Below, piece by piece: positions 50,501 to 64,000 of a stretch of DNA of 64,000 nt. The translations under genes and the position numbers were made by a program. The stretch is from contig CP034988.1 in NCBI GenBank assembly GCA_004026145.2, forward strand, positions 12,475,481 through 12,539,480, given 5' to 3'. The notes beneath the pieces were generated by a model, which saw only the letters and a list, made by a program, of their open reading frames with translations, ran no database searches and was not told where the DNA came from. How positions within the stretch are numbered: position 1 is the stretch's first letter; each line of letters starts with the position of its first letter. This DNA is from Takifugu bimaculatus. Its lineage: Eukaryota; Chordata; Actinopteri; Tetraodontiformes; Tetraodontidae.

Positions 50501-53500
50501 CTACCACTAGATATAATGTCATTAGTTTGCTCTTCATTCCATTCAAATGAGCTTATAATTCTTATAAATTGGGAGGGGGAGGTGGTTTGTGTATCTTGGA
50601 ACTGTGGTCGAGATGACTCATCATATCTGGTAAGTTTGTTATATATTTAACTAGCCAATTAACAGGGGCATTTTGCAGTACTTGACAGCTATGACAAACT
50701 CCAGTCTTCCACCTAAGTAAACATCCCTTTAAAAAAACAGAATTAGCTGAAAATCTGCATGGTCGCCACTTGTGTATTAAATATAATCTGTGGAGTATCC
50801 CCTCAATAAATAAGGGCCCGGCCCCGCATTTAGAAATTTAGTATCCTTCACCCCTTTGGCTCTTGACCTAACAGGAAGCAGCCAAGCGGAGCGCTGACTC
50901 CAGCCAGCCAATTACAAAGCAGGAGCACAGAAAGTACTAGGACTAATGAGCTCCCTCTTGATGACCCTTCTCACCTCTGCAGGACCCCGGGATGGGAAAC
51001 ATGAGGAGCCAGGAGCGACTTCAACTCCACACCATCGTGCCCCCCCCCCGCTTCCCCACAAACTCTCTTTAGCCTCCTACATCTCCCCACCTTAACCTCG
51101 AGTTCTCGAACCCTGCTGTGTGACCACAAGGTCTACAAACACATCCTGCCCAACACATGGCTTTTTACTGCCCCAGTCGTGGCAGAGAAGCAGAAAAAAC
51201 AATGAGCATGTACAAACACACATTCCTAATATGGGACGGGGGGTTATGTCAGTTGTATTTTCCTGCAGTTTCTTTATGATAGCTTCAAAGTGGGGGAGCA
51301 AGAACCATTTCTGCATGTTCTCCAAATGTGTTCTAAGGAAACTGGAAAGACTTCATTGAGGAGTGAGAGCATGTTTGGGCATGCACTAAAGTGTGGCTCT
51401 TGGCTTTTATTAACGACAATTATTAAAACAATAAAAAGTGCTGAATCAAAAAGCTCACAAAGGATTCGGTTCTGTCTAATAGGTACCAAGAACCTGGGTG
51501 GGACAGCGGCCACGTTGGTGCACTTCCGTACGCACAACAACACAGCTGCATTTTACTTTAATGAAATAAAAAAAGAAGGCATCCTACACTCACGCCCCCT
51601 TTTTTCTGTAGGCAGAATTGATCCTGTCATTTGGAGCCTCCAAACACAGACCATATGTGGGTTCAGCACTGGCAATCAGACTACATTGTGGAGCAGGCGG
51701 TTGAGTTCATCAGGAAAAAATTAGCCCGCCGCTCTGCAGGCCTCTCTCCCATTGGCCAGTCACATGGCCCGCTCCGTTTGAGGGCACCCCAGACATTCCT
51801 GCGGATAATCTTTTCCATTCCTCTGCTCAGCTCAGTGAGGACAGACCAAATCACAGCACAAGGCCTGCATTGTGAGGGCCTTTTCAAAAAGTCCTGTTTT
51901 CAATGCTGTCTCTCTTTTATGCTTTCTCTCTCTCTCACCTCATAGACCGCCATTCCAAAAAAGAAAAAAAAAAAATTCCCATCGTGACTTTCTCATAAAA
52001 AGAAACACTAAATGATTGGTTTCTTTTGAATCGGGCCCGTAGAAAACCACGGTTCTCACAGCCTCTTTCCAGTAAGAGTTTGTTTTTTGAAAAGCCCAAA
52101 CAATATAAAACCGCTAAAACCCGTGTCCGGCCACATCAGTGCACTGCCTCGGGTTCAGCAGCTCAGTGCTGAATCGGGCTCCCCGGGCGAGGCTCGCAAG
52201 CCTTCCCGGAAACCTCCCAGTCTCCTCACACCCGTTGTGCAGCAGCTTGCCATTGCGGCTGCAGTCAGGTGGTTAGAACGCCCAGAAAGGAGCACAATCT
52301 CGGTCAGGATCAACATCGTCTAACTTGACATGATCCACAATTAGATCCCCGATTATTACAAGGGCTTTAAATGTTGGGCACCACTTATTTTACTTTTGCT
52401 ATATTACCTACATTTTACCTATATTTACCTATATTACCTACCATCACCAACGAACCATATGAAAAATGCAATGCTACAATTTTCAATTCTTTCTGCTCTA
52501 TTTGGCCGTGAAACTGGGGTAGCCAAAATACTCTAATCTGACTTGTATCCCAGTTTACAAAGCTTCTTAATATAGCCACAACACAAAGAGGGAAAAAAAA
52601 AAACCTCTGACATACTTCTGCAAGACAACACTTCTATTCCAGATGCTCCTGATTGTTCAGGAAACACGTTCCGCCTGAGTGCAGGCAGCGAGGTTTGACA
52701 GTGGAAAAAAAAAAAATGAAATGTTGCAATCAATCATGGCAGCTCTGTAAAATACACAGATGCGGGCGGTTCGCCTCACCTGCCGAAACTTGTCTGGGAA
52801 AAAGTATTTGCAAGGTAAACGGCAGGTAGTGGGTCATTATGTTCACTTTACTGCTACAAAAAATGGATATTTTGATGATGAAAATATCACGTATGGACTA
52901 GCTCTAAACTACAGACAACATATGCGTGTTTCCCTGGAGATTTTCTACCTTTGGGGCACATGGGACTGTAAATTTTAACTGCTCTATTTAAAGTACTCTT
53001 GTAGAAAACATTACTGGATTATATCATTCACATTTCAGTGCCTTTTTCAAGAGCCAGTCAGTCATAAGTAATTTAAAGGCACCAAGCTGCTTATTACTGA
53101 GGGCAACTTCATAGCCTTAAAAAAAAAAAATACAGCGGCAGAAAAGAAAGAATGTTTGCAGTAATAACATTGATCCTTGTAATCATATTGTTCAAATGGC
53201 TAAGTAGAAGACAGAGAAGACCTCCAAACAATTTTGATACTAAAGGCTTTAAGGTGATTTTAAGGTTGCGACCTAATTAAAGGAGTTGAAACCATTGTTT
53301 TGGGTTTTTTTTTTCAGATTGTAAAGAGGAGGGGAAATATATTCAATGTTGTCTTCTGAAGCCCTGAATGTACTGGAAATATCAGCACACGAAAATATTT
53401 ATTCCTGAAAGTATGTATTTGAAGCATGGACATTCAGTAAACCTCAATGCACTACATTTTTAATATATGCTGAATGTGTATATATATTTAACTGCTATTC

Positions 53501-54077
53501 TTGTGAGCTCTTTTCCACATGGTTGTGACTTTGTCTTGCTGAGTCACTCCCTTCATACATGACAGGCAGCTCAACTGGCCGCTGTGCTAATGCAGGAAGA
53601 GTCAGCCTTGGAGATGCAGTGATAATGTGTTAGCATAAATCACATGTTCTTCACATCCGTGTCCCCTTTTCCTTCAGTGATTCATTCCCATCCAATGCTT
53701 CCACATGCAAATATACCACTGAGCATGACATTATTTGTGCATGCACTGCACACTGGCTTAAAAAAAAATCCCTGAGCCAGAGAGGATCTTTTCACAGGCA
53801 GCTGCTTGCATGTGTGGATATGTGACAGAGAGAAGTTTTCCAATGACACATCCATTCCAAACTAATCCCAGATGCACATAAAATGCAAATAAACTAATGG
53901 AAGTTCTCTACTGAGCAGAATAGAAGCCTAGCCTGGTTTCTCCAATAATTTAAGGGTGAGGTTTCTGCAAAATCTATACGAAACAGCTTGATTCTTACCT
54001 GCAAATTCATCAGGAATTTAGCAGAGAACAGGGATAAATAAGTGATGATGGGTTAATTGACACAGTTAAAGAGTTAC

Positions 54078-54191
54078 CTGAGGCTAGGCGGCGCTGATGG
54101 AGAGGACACATGCCACTGAAACAGGAACAGGCCTCGGCCGAGCGACCTCTGTCCATCGGGGGAGCCAGTGAGCACTGGGGCTTAAGGAACC
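54078..54191 (-). CDS. rxra: Candidate 5' coding exon of rxra (alternative N-terminus)
   Basis: On the rxra strand a strong acceptor (ATTTGTCTCTTTCCAG) and donor (CTCAG|GTAACT) bound 114 bases. The frame is open throughout: GFLKPQCSLAPP, then MDRGRSAEACSCFSGMCPLH, then QRRLAS. The exon ends one base into a codon (G). Joined to the AC that opens the next known exon, this gives Asp, so phases fit: ...[14 protein letters not shown]. The CpG content is higher than the surroundings. The internal ATG could start the protein, or the exon could be internal, because both its phases are 1. I do not recall a family protein containing this peptide, so the call rests on splice and phase logic only. Confidence 0.5.
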
Positions 54192-56840
54192 CTGGAAAGA
54201 GACAAATGTAGAAACATAAATACAAATCCATTAAAATGTCTGTACAAAAACATGCTAACTTTAACTTGAAAGCACCTTGTTTACAGGTCTGTGGCTTCTT
54301 GTGATTACTAAAACTTCTTCACTTGTGGCAACACACCAGATTACTACTCATAGCTGAAATAAGGGGGTGTAAAGTACTCAAGCATAAGACTGAGGTTAGC
54401 AGCTCTGTGTGGGCTAAGCGCCAAATCAGGCTGAGGTGCCTGGAGGGGCTGGATGAGGCCGTCTTACTGTCTGTCTCTGAGGTCAATGAGGTCATCTTCA
54501 ATAGGGAACTCATTATTTGGCACAATGGGGCAACTGAGCAGGCTGCTGCCCCTCTGGACCAAATTTTACCCATCACTGGTGTAATGCAGCAAACAAAAGA
54601 GCAAAAAATAGACCTACAGCAGATATCTAAATGTTACAAAGACATATAAACATATATAAAAATAAAACAGGGAAGAGTGTCAACAATACACAGCTAAATA
54701 AATGGTTGGATCCACATGCTCTATAGGTCAAACATTGATCGGCAAGAGAATTTAACCAAGATTGTCACTTTTTTTAACTTCTAAATAGCATCTTAATGTT
54801 CCAGACTCTGGAACATGTGTGATTTTATGCTTGACACCATACCCTCAAGCCAAAGGGGAAACTTCTGTGTGAGCTCTACTTTTCTCAAATCAAGGAAGGT
54901 TTGCTCTGTCCTTATTGACTGGGTAGCCCATGCAGATCTCATAGGCACTGGCAGATTGCTGCAAATCCTATCTTTATTCATTCCTCATGAAGATCTTCAG
55001 AGTTCCAGCAAAGGTTTAAAAGCAGCAGCCAGAGGACCTCACTGTGTTTCAAGCCAGATAAAGCCCCTTTATTACTACCTTGAAAAACATGTCACCCTGG
55101 ATGAGCTCAGAAAATTACATTTAAAACTGGCAAAGGAATATTGAATTAGTTCCCTACAATAAGCTGCATAGGATGCTCATATTGTGTTAGTAAGGTTGTG
55201 TGAGTGTGTGTGTAGTTATGGGGATTGTAGAGTGTCCAATCCATTTTTAAACCTTTGATTCTTATTCCGGATACAGTTGGAACTGAAACGGCAATTCAAG
55301 TCTGTCACAACAAACCCAGGCCAACTGGGATCGTCACACATTCATTAATTCAATAAAATGGAGGAGGAAAGCATTTTCCATTCATTTTTTATTAAGTGCC
55401 CTTGACTTTCTGCATCTTGACGTTTACAGCAACTAAAGTTTCTGGCTTGTCTATCTATCGTTGTCCCAAAACGCCAGGTTGTTGTCTGGTTGTTCTGATT
55501 GCTGTTGTCCGGCTGTAAGTGGAGCCACCAGAACAAGATGACCGTATCTAAATCCCTGAAAGCGTGAATGGGAGTGAAGTCATCCCATTGGTTTTGCATG
55601 TGCAATAATTCATGTGAAAATTCCAACGATATCCACTGCGACAGAGGATATTCCTGCTTGTACGAGGGTTGAAGGGTAAACAATGACACATGTTATAGAG
55701 CTCTGAGCAGTGTCACTGAACATTAGGGTATTAACATATGAGCTCGACCCCCTAAGTCAAGTTGGACTTTTACAAAATCAGAAGTAAACTAAGCAGACAG
55801 CAGCTCCCCCACAAAAAAGAGCCCAACACTGCAAGAGTAATGTTCCCACGGGACAGAGCAATGCTAGAGTATGGGCTTTAAACTCCTGGAATTTTACCTA
55901 CAGCTTAAAGACAGTGGTGAAACCCCCCCCAGAACAAATTAGTTGGACCTGGAACCCGATCTATACATTTCAGCACAAAAATAAACACTTCCCATTGCTC
56001 TTCTCAATGTAAATAGACAGATCTTTACATTCAATATTCTGTTAAATCGAATCATAAAATATAACACAGACGCTTGCTCGACAACTGGGGGGGAATAACT
56101 ACTGATTTGAAGGGCTTGTACTGTATGTATATTTTCCCTGTCACAAGTGTAAATCATTTCCGAGGGCTTTAGTTTCCAGTCCTTGGAGTAAAAGATGAAA
56201 GTGCAGTGGAAGCCAAGACGTGTGTGTGCAGGTTCAGTATCTGATGTCATGAGCAGTAAGGTTGGTACATGTCTTGCCATTAAATCACCTCTATCACGCT
56301 CCATCACCGTGTCTCAGGCTATATACTCTAGCAAGACGTTTATTACAGGAATGTTTGATCTTGCGCTTCACTTTCAAGCAGCATGGCCCTCATTGACTTT
56401 AATAACTGTATGATCCAATCTAGATGGGATGAGCTCAAACCCCCACCGGCGGCCAATCCACACCGTCCTTCCTGGCTATCAGAGTAAACACTGGCGGCTT
56501 TCTTCATTAATGATGAGCTGCTAATGACCACGGCATTTGCATCCCTGTCCTAATTAAAAAAGCAGATTTGAAATGGTGGAATTAAGCAAATATGCTGCAT
56601 GACAGTTCTAATGTAACACGTCTCTATGGGATTATGCACGCAGGGAGTCACGTATGATTACGTAAAAGGAGGATTTTCAGGTATCGCACGTTCACGTTAA
56701 GCATTTGGGACCTTACAAGGTCCCACAAAGTCTTTTCAGTGAAACACTCAAGAATTTATGAGGGATTGAGAAATTGCAGTCAACTTCTCTTAAAGCGTAG
56801 CTTTAGTTTGCATCTTGTGTTGCCAGGGTAATCAAACCCA

Positions 56841-56853
56841 AGGTCAAAGTTCA
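56841..56853 (+). promoter_or_regulatory. Candidate DR1 nuclear-receptor element
   Basis: AGGTCA-A-AGTTCA is a direct repeat of two RGKTCA half-sites with a one-base spacer. This is the type bound by RXR homodimers and by PPAR-RXR, HNF4 and COUP-TF. It lies 2.6 kb upstream of the candidate rxra 5' exon. Chance expectation for this consensus on both strands of 64 kb is about 0.1. Confidence 0.45.
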
Positions 56854-59800
56854 GCGGGCCCTGAATGCATCCCGCAGGTACAATAAAAAGAGGTTCTCTC
56901 ACATAGGCCTTTAGTGCAAAAGGTCTCGGTAGAGTGTGTAGGAGGATGGAGCATCCAGTGGAGCCATTAATCGCCATGGTTACCGCTATGAATGCCATTC
57001 ACCTTCAGCAGCTTTTTGCTGCACACCTCAAAGCTCCACACGAGGAGAAAGAAAACATGTTCCTCAGTAACCCCTCGCTGTCTTCCATGTAAACCTTGAA
57101 AACTTTGTTCATTGTGCTCTCGCCTGCTTGTCCTTCAGTTTTATTGGGGTTTTATGTTTCTTTCGTTCTGCACATCCAATTTCAGCGTGTATAAAGACAA
57201 ACTACTGTTGAGTTCATGCACATTTATACAGCCTGCACATTTTGTATGTTGAAGTTAAAGTCTTTTATTGCAGTTCTGAAAGTCTGAACTATACTATTTA
57301 ATGTATGTATCAGTTTATACACGTGACTAGTTGAAGCTTTTTATTGACTGAGCATCAACGGGAGTCATTATGTAGCTCTACTGGTGCTTGGACACTGTCT
57401 GCCCAGTGGACCCCCACTGGCAATCTATTGAGTGGTTCTACATTGCCTTGATGTTTAGTTTTTCTCTTTCACATGACCAGAATTCTGTTCGCCATGGTGT
57501 CATCACGTGTTTAGGCCCAGGATGTGCCTGTGCCAAGGAAAATCTATGATTCCACCAAAGCGACCTCAATTACTACCGAGACACACAAAGTCAGACTTGA
57601 TAGAAATATAGCTTTAATGTACTTTAATATGTAAGTAAATCTGACTCTTGTTCCATTATCACACTTGTTTAATGGGAAAAAATTAAATCCTCCTTAAGTT
57701 TAAGGCCTCTGCTGAGGCCTTAAGGGTGTAGAAGCAGGCTAACCTGCCCCGGGACAGATCGATGGGCGCAGGTGATCTGAAGCTGAGGACATAATGTGAA
57801 CTCCTAAATTAGATTTGAAATGCCTCTGCAGAAGACTTCATATTATATTTAGTGTATTGTGTCAACCCGGAACAGGATGCCCTTGAGTCAAGCCTTAAAG
57901 GAAATCAAATGAACGTTGGCCTGCTCTTCACGGCTCCTACGGAATCTTTGGAGTTAGAAGTGCTCTGCCTTGGATGAATTAGGGAAACATGGGCCACCTG
58001 AGGCCTTGTTTGGTCCTAATAAAACCTCAGACTAAATCTTCAGAAGCAGATATGCATGAAGACCTTGGCTGGAAGACACAATTTTTAAGTTCAAACACAA
58101 CAAAACCAAATCACATGTGGCTTCCTTTTACGAAAGAGCACGATGCTCTGTAGATCTAGCTTGGCAAAAAACAAAAAGAACTCAAATCTGCATCTTATAG
58201 CTTTCTTTTCATCCTGAGTCACACAGCCAGGCACTGTTGTGGTCTGGACTGGTCATAAAAACTTAAGTGGACAGCTTTATTGAATGACTTACTAAGCTGC
58301 CGTATTTTGCGAGACTACACTAAGGCACTTTTGTAATGAACATGAGCACCTTTTTCTGGAAGAAAACATGCCTTCTATTCAGCACTTTCAGACAGTCTCA
58401 GGATAATGGACGTGGCAGTTGCCTTGGCATTTGAAACGGCGAGGCATCTGTGGAAAAAGACTAAATGTCACAAGTGACCTTTGGAAAAGCCATAACTTCT
58501 GACTTTTTCCTGACTTCATTTTGTTTTTCAGTTTAGCCTAAACCAGAATTTCTATCGTTGGTAAGTTCCCAACACTAATTTGATCATTATTGTTGATTAA
58601 TGCCATGAAACTGTTACTTTTTTCATTGAATAACCAGCAGAACTGGCCAGTAAGAGGCAAAATTGCACTGGTCTTAGTTTCTCATATCTTCATTTGAACA
58701 CCTACAGCTTTATTTAAAAATGTATACATACCTAAAATGGTCAAATTCGCTGCTGCTCGACCGCCCTTGATGGCATTGAGGCTGTGGCTAGACAAAATTC
58801 TGTCACCCTTGTCAAGAAAACCCGTCTGAAGACAGCTCATTTGAACTGTGGTTGCGGTGGTGCTGGATTTTTTCTGCTAATGAAACTCCACCTACAAGTT
58901 TCCTTTTAATTCTCTTGCAGCTTCTGGTGTGAGTGACCTCACCCCATCCGTAATTCTCAACTCTGGCAGTAAATTTAAATTAGACGAAAAAGAGGAGAAA
59001 AGTGAGAACTTTATGTTCCTACTTCTTAAATGTTGCATTTTTTTTGTCCAAACATGAGCACACCTATTATTTGAAAGGAAGTTGTGAGACAGAGAGACAT
59101 GAATAACTCCACGTTCTGCTGTCAGCACCCAATGGTCACAGATTAATTTAGTATTGCTTCAAAGTATTTTGATTCCTCTGAAACTTTCAGGTGGCTTGCA
59201 AAAGGACATCAAATGTCACCCAAACAGCAGGTCCTGATCACTCAGAGTGGGAGGAACAAAACGAGTGTGATAAATGAGGTTAGAGGAGAAAGAAAGAAGG
59301 GGTCAGTTCAAACACAGCTTGTGCACATCAGAACCTTTCTCCCGGGCAAATAGGAGGACAAAGGCCTCACTGCAGCCCAGAAGCCGGCGCAGTTCCTGGG
59401 GCAAATGACTCTAATCAAATTTGTGCGATTGGACTCAGAAAAACCAAACGTTTAAAAGAGGCTCCCTTCAAGGCAGAGAGGCATTAAAACGTCCACCGAT
59501 GAACTATCAACCAAAGCCAACAGCCATTGACAACATACATGCCATGCCCTCCTAATGAATTAACCACACAGATAAAAGTTGTGTGCTTCCTCTTGTGTGC
59601 TGTGGAAAAATATTTTTGGTAAAAGTACAACAATAAGACATTCTATTAATGCTCAAAAAACCCTTACACTAGATTTACTTATTCCAAAAAAGTACAATAT
59701 ACCAAGAAACAAAGTCTTTTTTTTTCAGCTTTAGCTCAATCATTCTGGATGAAACTCTGACTTTGTCAACCATCTCCTGTGAGTTCATCTACGATCAAAT

Positions 59801-59945
59801 GGCCTTTTGTTAAGAAGCAAAAACCTGGACACTGTTGAGCCTCAGGTTGTTGTGAGTGAGCAACAGCAACTGATGGGAACTGGTGGGAAAATAACGCCTG
59901 CTATTGCAGAATGAAGATAAATGTTCTGAGGGGGGAGATTAAACA

Positions 59946-59969
59946 CAGCAGCAGCAGCAGCAGCAGCAG
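59946..59969. repeat. (CAG)8 trinucleotide repeat
   Basis: Eight perfect CAG units, outside any recognised exon. Confidence 0.9.
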
Positions 59970-62900
59970 CCTAAAGGTCCTCGGAGGCACAAAAGTGAGG
60001 AGTGGTACAGTGTAGTGACCTGTGGCCCACTCACTGCTTTCTGTGTCCCAACAGAAAGTACCTTAGCGTGCTTCCTGTTAGCCCGCTAAATTGACTGCTT
60101 ACACCCACGCTCCCATCTCTACGGCAGCAGTCTGGAATTAACCTCTTCTGGCCTCCTCAGCCTACAACATCTACCATACTGAGGATGTAAGCATGTACTA
60201 ACACCCAAGAAGACAACAGAAGGAAGGTCTCTTGCTTCCACCCACACCCATCGCTCTTGTCTTCCGAACAATTTGTTCCATTACTCTGACCCAGATTCAT
60301 CAATCAAGGCCGCGGCGTGTTTCATTAAGAGCGCCTTTCGACATCTGCTCATTGTGAATTTGTTTGTTCCGAAGTTTCCCCAAGCATCCGTCTTAATCAA
60401 CACGGCGAAGGCACAACACACGCAACAAAATATTGAACTCTAGATATGCAGAACTGCAACAAATCTATCTCTTGTCAAGTATTTTAGCACATTCTACATT
60501 TAAAAAAATGAAGTCAAAGATTTTACGAATCTGTATTGTGAAAAATGCAAAGCAAAGTAAAAATAGGTGAAATGAGAACTGAAAACCACTTTTGCTGTTC
60601 TTTAAGCTTCCATTGCCATGAAGAAGGCCCCCCTAGCATGGGTATTACCTTAAAAGAACTTGTTTTAGCACATTTTACTGCGTCACAGAATGACCTTTAC
60701 GGTCTTTGTAAGACTGATGCAGCCATGTTTTCTTTCCCTATTTATTTCATGCAACTCTGATGTTGGACTGTCTTGCAGGCTGTTAGCTGGACCTGTTTCT
60801 ATAGAAACATCTTAATATTAATCAGTTTTTTGGGACATTCCAAAGTTTCTTTGCAGTCTGGATTAAGGAATTTAAACGTGGTAAATGGTAGCTCATCCAA
60901 AACCTGCAACAAAAGCAGCCGCTGTGCGCTAGTGTGCACTTTAAACTAGGACGACAATAAAAGCATTGAAAATCACAGCGCAGTAGAATAGGAATTACAC
61001 AGGACAGAACATTGCAGGACAGTTTTAAAATCGGGGATTAAGTGTACTCTCTGTTAAATGCCGCTTTAAATTGCCACCATTAAACATGAATAGGGGGATT
61101 TTCAAACCAGTAGAGTTGACTCTAGCCTGGCTATAAGACCTCTATTGAGTGGAAATAGAACATATTGAGATAATCCTGCTCAGGGTACCAAATCAATGGT
61201 AAATTGGTTCTAAAATGAACACCTCAGTTTCAGTATCAATGCATGACACTCAGCCAGACAGGGAGGGGTGGACGTGGACAGAAAAAATGTGCTTATGAAG
61301 CAAAACTTTTTGGAATTGTGAATCTGGGCCAGGCTAATGAATGAAGTCAGTGAGTACACCCATGTATCAGCATTTCAGATGTCAGTATAATGACATGGCT
61401 TAAAGCTGATGGAAACTTGGGAAGGAGTTCTTCATTCTTGCACTTGACTGTTGAACATAAATATAACTCAGCCTGCCATCTGAGCACCCAGCAAGACTTT
61501 TGAGGGGAAAGGGAACAAGGCTATGTATTAACCTGCTGACTAAGAACGGTGGAAATATAAGGTTAGGATAGTAAGGGTTTGGAATCGAAGGTAAAGCACA
61601 GAAGAGTCTATTCTCTGCATATATTATATTATAAAGGAGACATACCCACATTTATTAGGTATAACAGTTTTCAAGCAAGGTTTAACTTTGTTAATTTTGT
61701 ATGTTCTGTTACTTGAAAATGATGCCAAAGTCCATTATATTCCGCAAGGTTAAAAGAGAATAAAACAAGTGATTCTGTCCTTGTAATTCAAAATCAAACC
61801 CTTCTTTCAAAGAAAACCTTAAGCTGTAACACCCAGGCTACATTACTTATTTATACTGTCAGACAATAGGCTGAATAAAAGGCCCATAAATCAGCTGGTA
61901 TTGTGTCAGAGAATATGGCTCGTATGGAGATATAAAATGTGTAGTACCAGCAGAGTGCAAAGAATGTACACTGCTCACACGGGACAGAGAGGCAGGCGAG
62001 CCTGCGCCCTCTCCACCGTTTCGGTATTATTCTAAAGCAGAGGGAGCTCTTCTGCTCTTCAGGAACGGATGCATGCTGCGCATTACAAGCGGCAGTCAGG
62101 CCGTCACGCCTCAAAACCAGTTACCTGTCCAATTTACCAGTGACTTCAATGCCTGCCACTACTGCTTTTATGGATCGGCACGTGCGACAAGAAGAATTGG
62201 ACCCTTCTCCTGTCGTATCTGGAGGTAGCCTGAAGCCAAGGCTTAAATATAGACGCACTAGGACAAACCTCACCTCTGTCACATCCTCTGTGAACCTTCA
62301 ACTTTCAGTGGCAGCAAAAAAAGAGGACTATTTAATTTGCATTTAGCGTCAATCTTGCATTAGCATTTGCATATGGACATATGGAGAAACAAAGGCATTT
62401 TTTATCAGGCATTTTAGGGCTGACTGGACTAGAAAAATGCATAAATGTCTTCTTCAATGAGAAATACAACTGTGGTCATTTGTTTCTCTAAACAGCATTT
62501 TCTTCACAATAAACTGCATTTTGGTGCATCCTGATTCTCTGGAGGATAAACCCAAAGGACATATTTTTATTATTAGGACATTTATAATACTAAATCTACT
62601 CAATCTATGACCAGTAAACCAAGTGATCAAATTAACTCTACATATCTATTTCCTCCAAACCAAAGGATGTATTGAGGATGTTCCCGAGGCAAGTTCCGGA
62701 CTTAAAGCACCCATAATTGATATATAACAATTAATATTGGATTAGGACAGCCAAAAATATCTTATTCTGATGTATGCTGTGTGATATAGTCCACCACTCC
62801 AAGGTCGGTGAGCCCTTAGTTTAAGTCCTTAGTTAATTACAACAGGGGGCAAAATAACAACGTGCAAATCTGACTGGTAAACTGATCCTAATTCTATAAA

Positions 62901-64000
62901 ATCACAGGGAGGTGATGGATAGTAGGTATCGTAAATGATATCTGCAGGACCAACGGAGAGTCTGCTGTTGGAGATACCAGCGCTTTAACAATATTAACAA
63001 CAAGCGGGACGACAAAAACAAATTTGCCCTCGGAACAGAAATGCAGCCAGCACCCCGGTGAACTAAAGAGGCATAAACAAGAGTGAAAGAGGAAGAAGAC
63101 ATCAGTGGTGAGCAAATGTGGGAGCCCGAGCGAGAACGAGAGGAACAGAGGAGAGACAGACAGAGAGACAGACAAAACTAGGTCATGTCACATGACTGGG
63201 ATTGACTGCAGGCAGGATTAAATATCCTACAGCATGTGGTCATTTACACAACAAATGTAGTTTTCATTTTATAAATTATTCCTCTTCCACGGGGACTGAG
63301 GCTCGGCGTAGCGAGCGTGAAGCCACGCCGCATTCTGCTTGGCAAGCGCGGCTTTTCAGCGAGAATAAAAGCGGGGCATTAAAGACCTGAGCCACCCGAT
63401 CCCTCCGAGACGGGAAACAAAGGGAGAGCCTCAGATAGCATGAAAATGATCATAACAGGAGGAAACATGGTTCCAGTGTGTGATGGCTCCATTGTGACAG
63501 GCTAATAGCTCCATCAATGTGCTTTGAAAAAGCAAAGGACGGAGAAAACGATAAACAAAGTCTGCTAGAAACCAGTGTGTCTTTCCAGTCATGCAGTTTT
63601 AGGCCTCTCCAATAGTAGAAAATCCTAATGTTTTGTTTTGTATGCTTTTGGTTTTATTGAGTATTACATTTATGTAATAATTTACGAGTATATCATGACT
63701 TTCCATGACATAATTCTCTCTTCCCTGTTTCACGGATAAAGGCAACTCCAGCTGCCAATCAAGCACAGAACTGGGCTGAGTGGGTCACGGGCTTAGTCAA
63801 TCCCCTGGAGGGCCGTCATCGAAATATCAATCATCTATTCACATCTGGTGAGCTCAGAGCCGGAGAAATCTGTCACTTGCTGCTTATAGTTTCGATAGAT
63901 TAAGCCAAGTGAGCCAATCAATGCGATGTAATGACACCCATGACCCGCACCAGCATGGGATATTCTATTCACACCAGCTTGATCCTCCCCAGGCTTTCAG

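Larger units (their letters stand above)
31002..54077 (-). other. rxra: rxra long 5' intron
   Basis: About 23 kb lies between the A/B-domain exon and the candidate 5' exon. It contains the two-copy 48-bp motif, two perfect palindromes, a G19 run and short AT and GT runs. No coding exon with both good splice sites and a familiar peptide was seen. Some GC-balanced stretches (for example 36480-36680 and 42690-42990) look like possible conserved non-coding elements, but that needs alignment. Confidence 0.55.
54192..64000. other. Upstream rxra intron or intergenic DNA
   Basis: This is nearly 10 kb without a recognised gene. ORFs at 54323-54649 and 54815-55144 (both +, about 108 codons) match no family I know. 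It contains the DR1 candidate and a CAG repeat. The true first exon of rxra was not identified and may lie beyond 64000. Confidence 0.55.

Overview
The window is vertebrate genomic DNA, almost certainly from a ray-finned (teleost) fish. It has short GT-AG-bounded exons in long non-coding sequence, many microsatellites, a hAT-type miniature transposon, and the wdr5-rxra neighbourhood known from human 9q34. There are no bacterial-style operons, rRNAs, CRISPR arrays or phage genes. Most open reading frames are chance ORFs in introns and UTRs.

Layout. (1) Positions 1-1919, + strand: the last six coding exons of wdr5, residues 196-334 in human numbering. Its 3' UTR ends near an AATAAA at 2153-2158. 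(2) 2181-6251: the convergent interval between the two genes. Its right part should be the 3' UTR of rxra, and it contains a GC-rich block, a 20-bp hairpin and a C19 tract (read on the rxra strand). (3) 6252-31001, - strand: nine coding exons of a retinoid X receptor alpha gene (teleost rxraa or rxrab, not distinguishable here). They run from most of the N-terminal A/B domain to the stop codon, with exact splice sites and intact DNA-binding and ligand-binding domains. (4) 31002-54077: a long first intron. (5) 54078-54191, - strand: a phase-compatible candidate 5' exon with an ATG. (6) 54192-64000: sequence in which I see no gene, either more rxra intron or upstream DNA.

How the genes relate. 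WDR5 is the WD40 scaffold of MLL/SET1 H3K4 methyltransferase complexes. RXRA is the obligate heterodimer partner of many nuclear receptors. Both act at chromatin, but I see no direct functional coupling beyond conserved linkage. They are convergent here.

Points most worth checking: a one-base insertion that breaks the rxra A/B-domain exon, the candidate alternative 5' exon, a hAT MITE 62 bp from a splice donor, a (TG)13 tract touching a splice acceptor, a near-perfect DR1 nuclear-receptor site, a 37-bp palindrome, and a 48-bp motif present twice. I found no convincing new multi-gene system.
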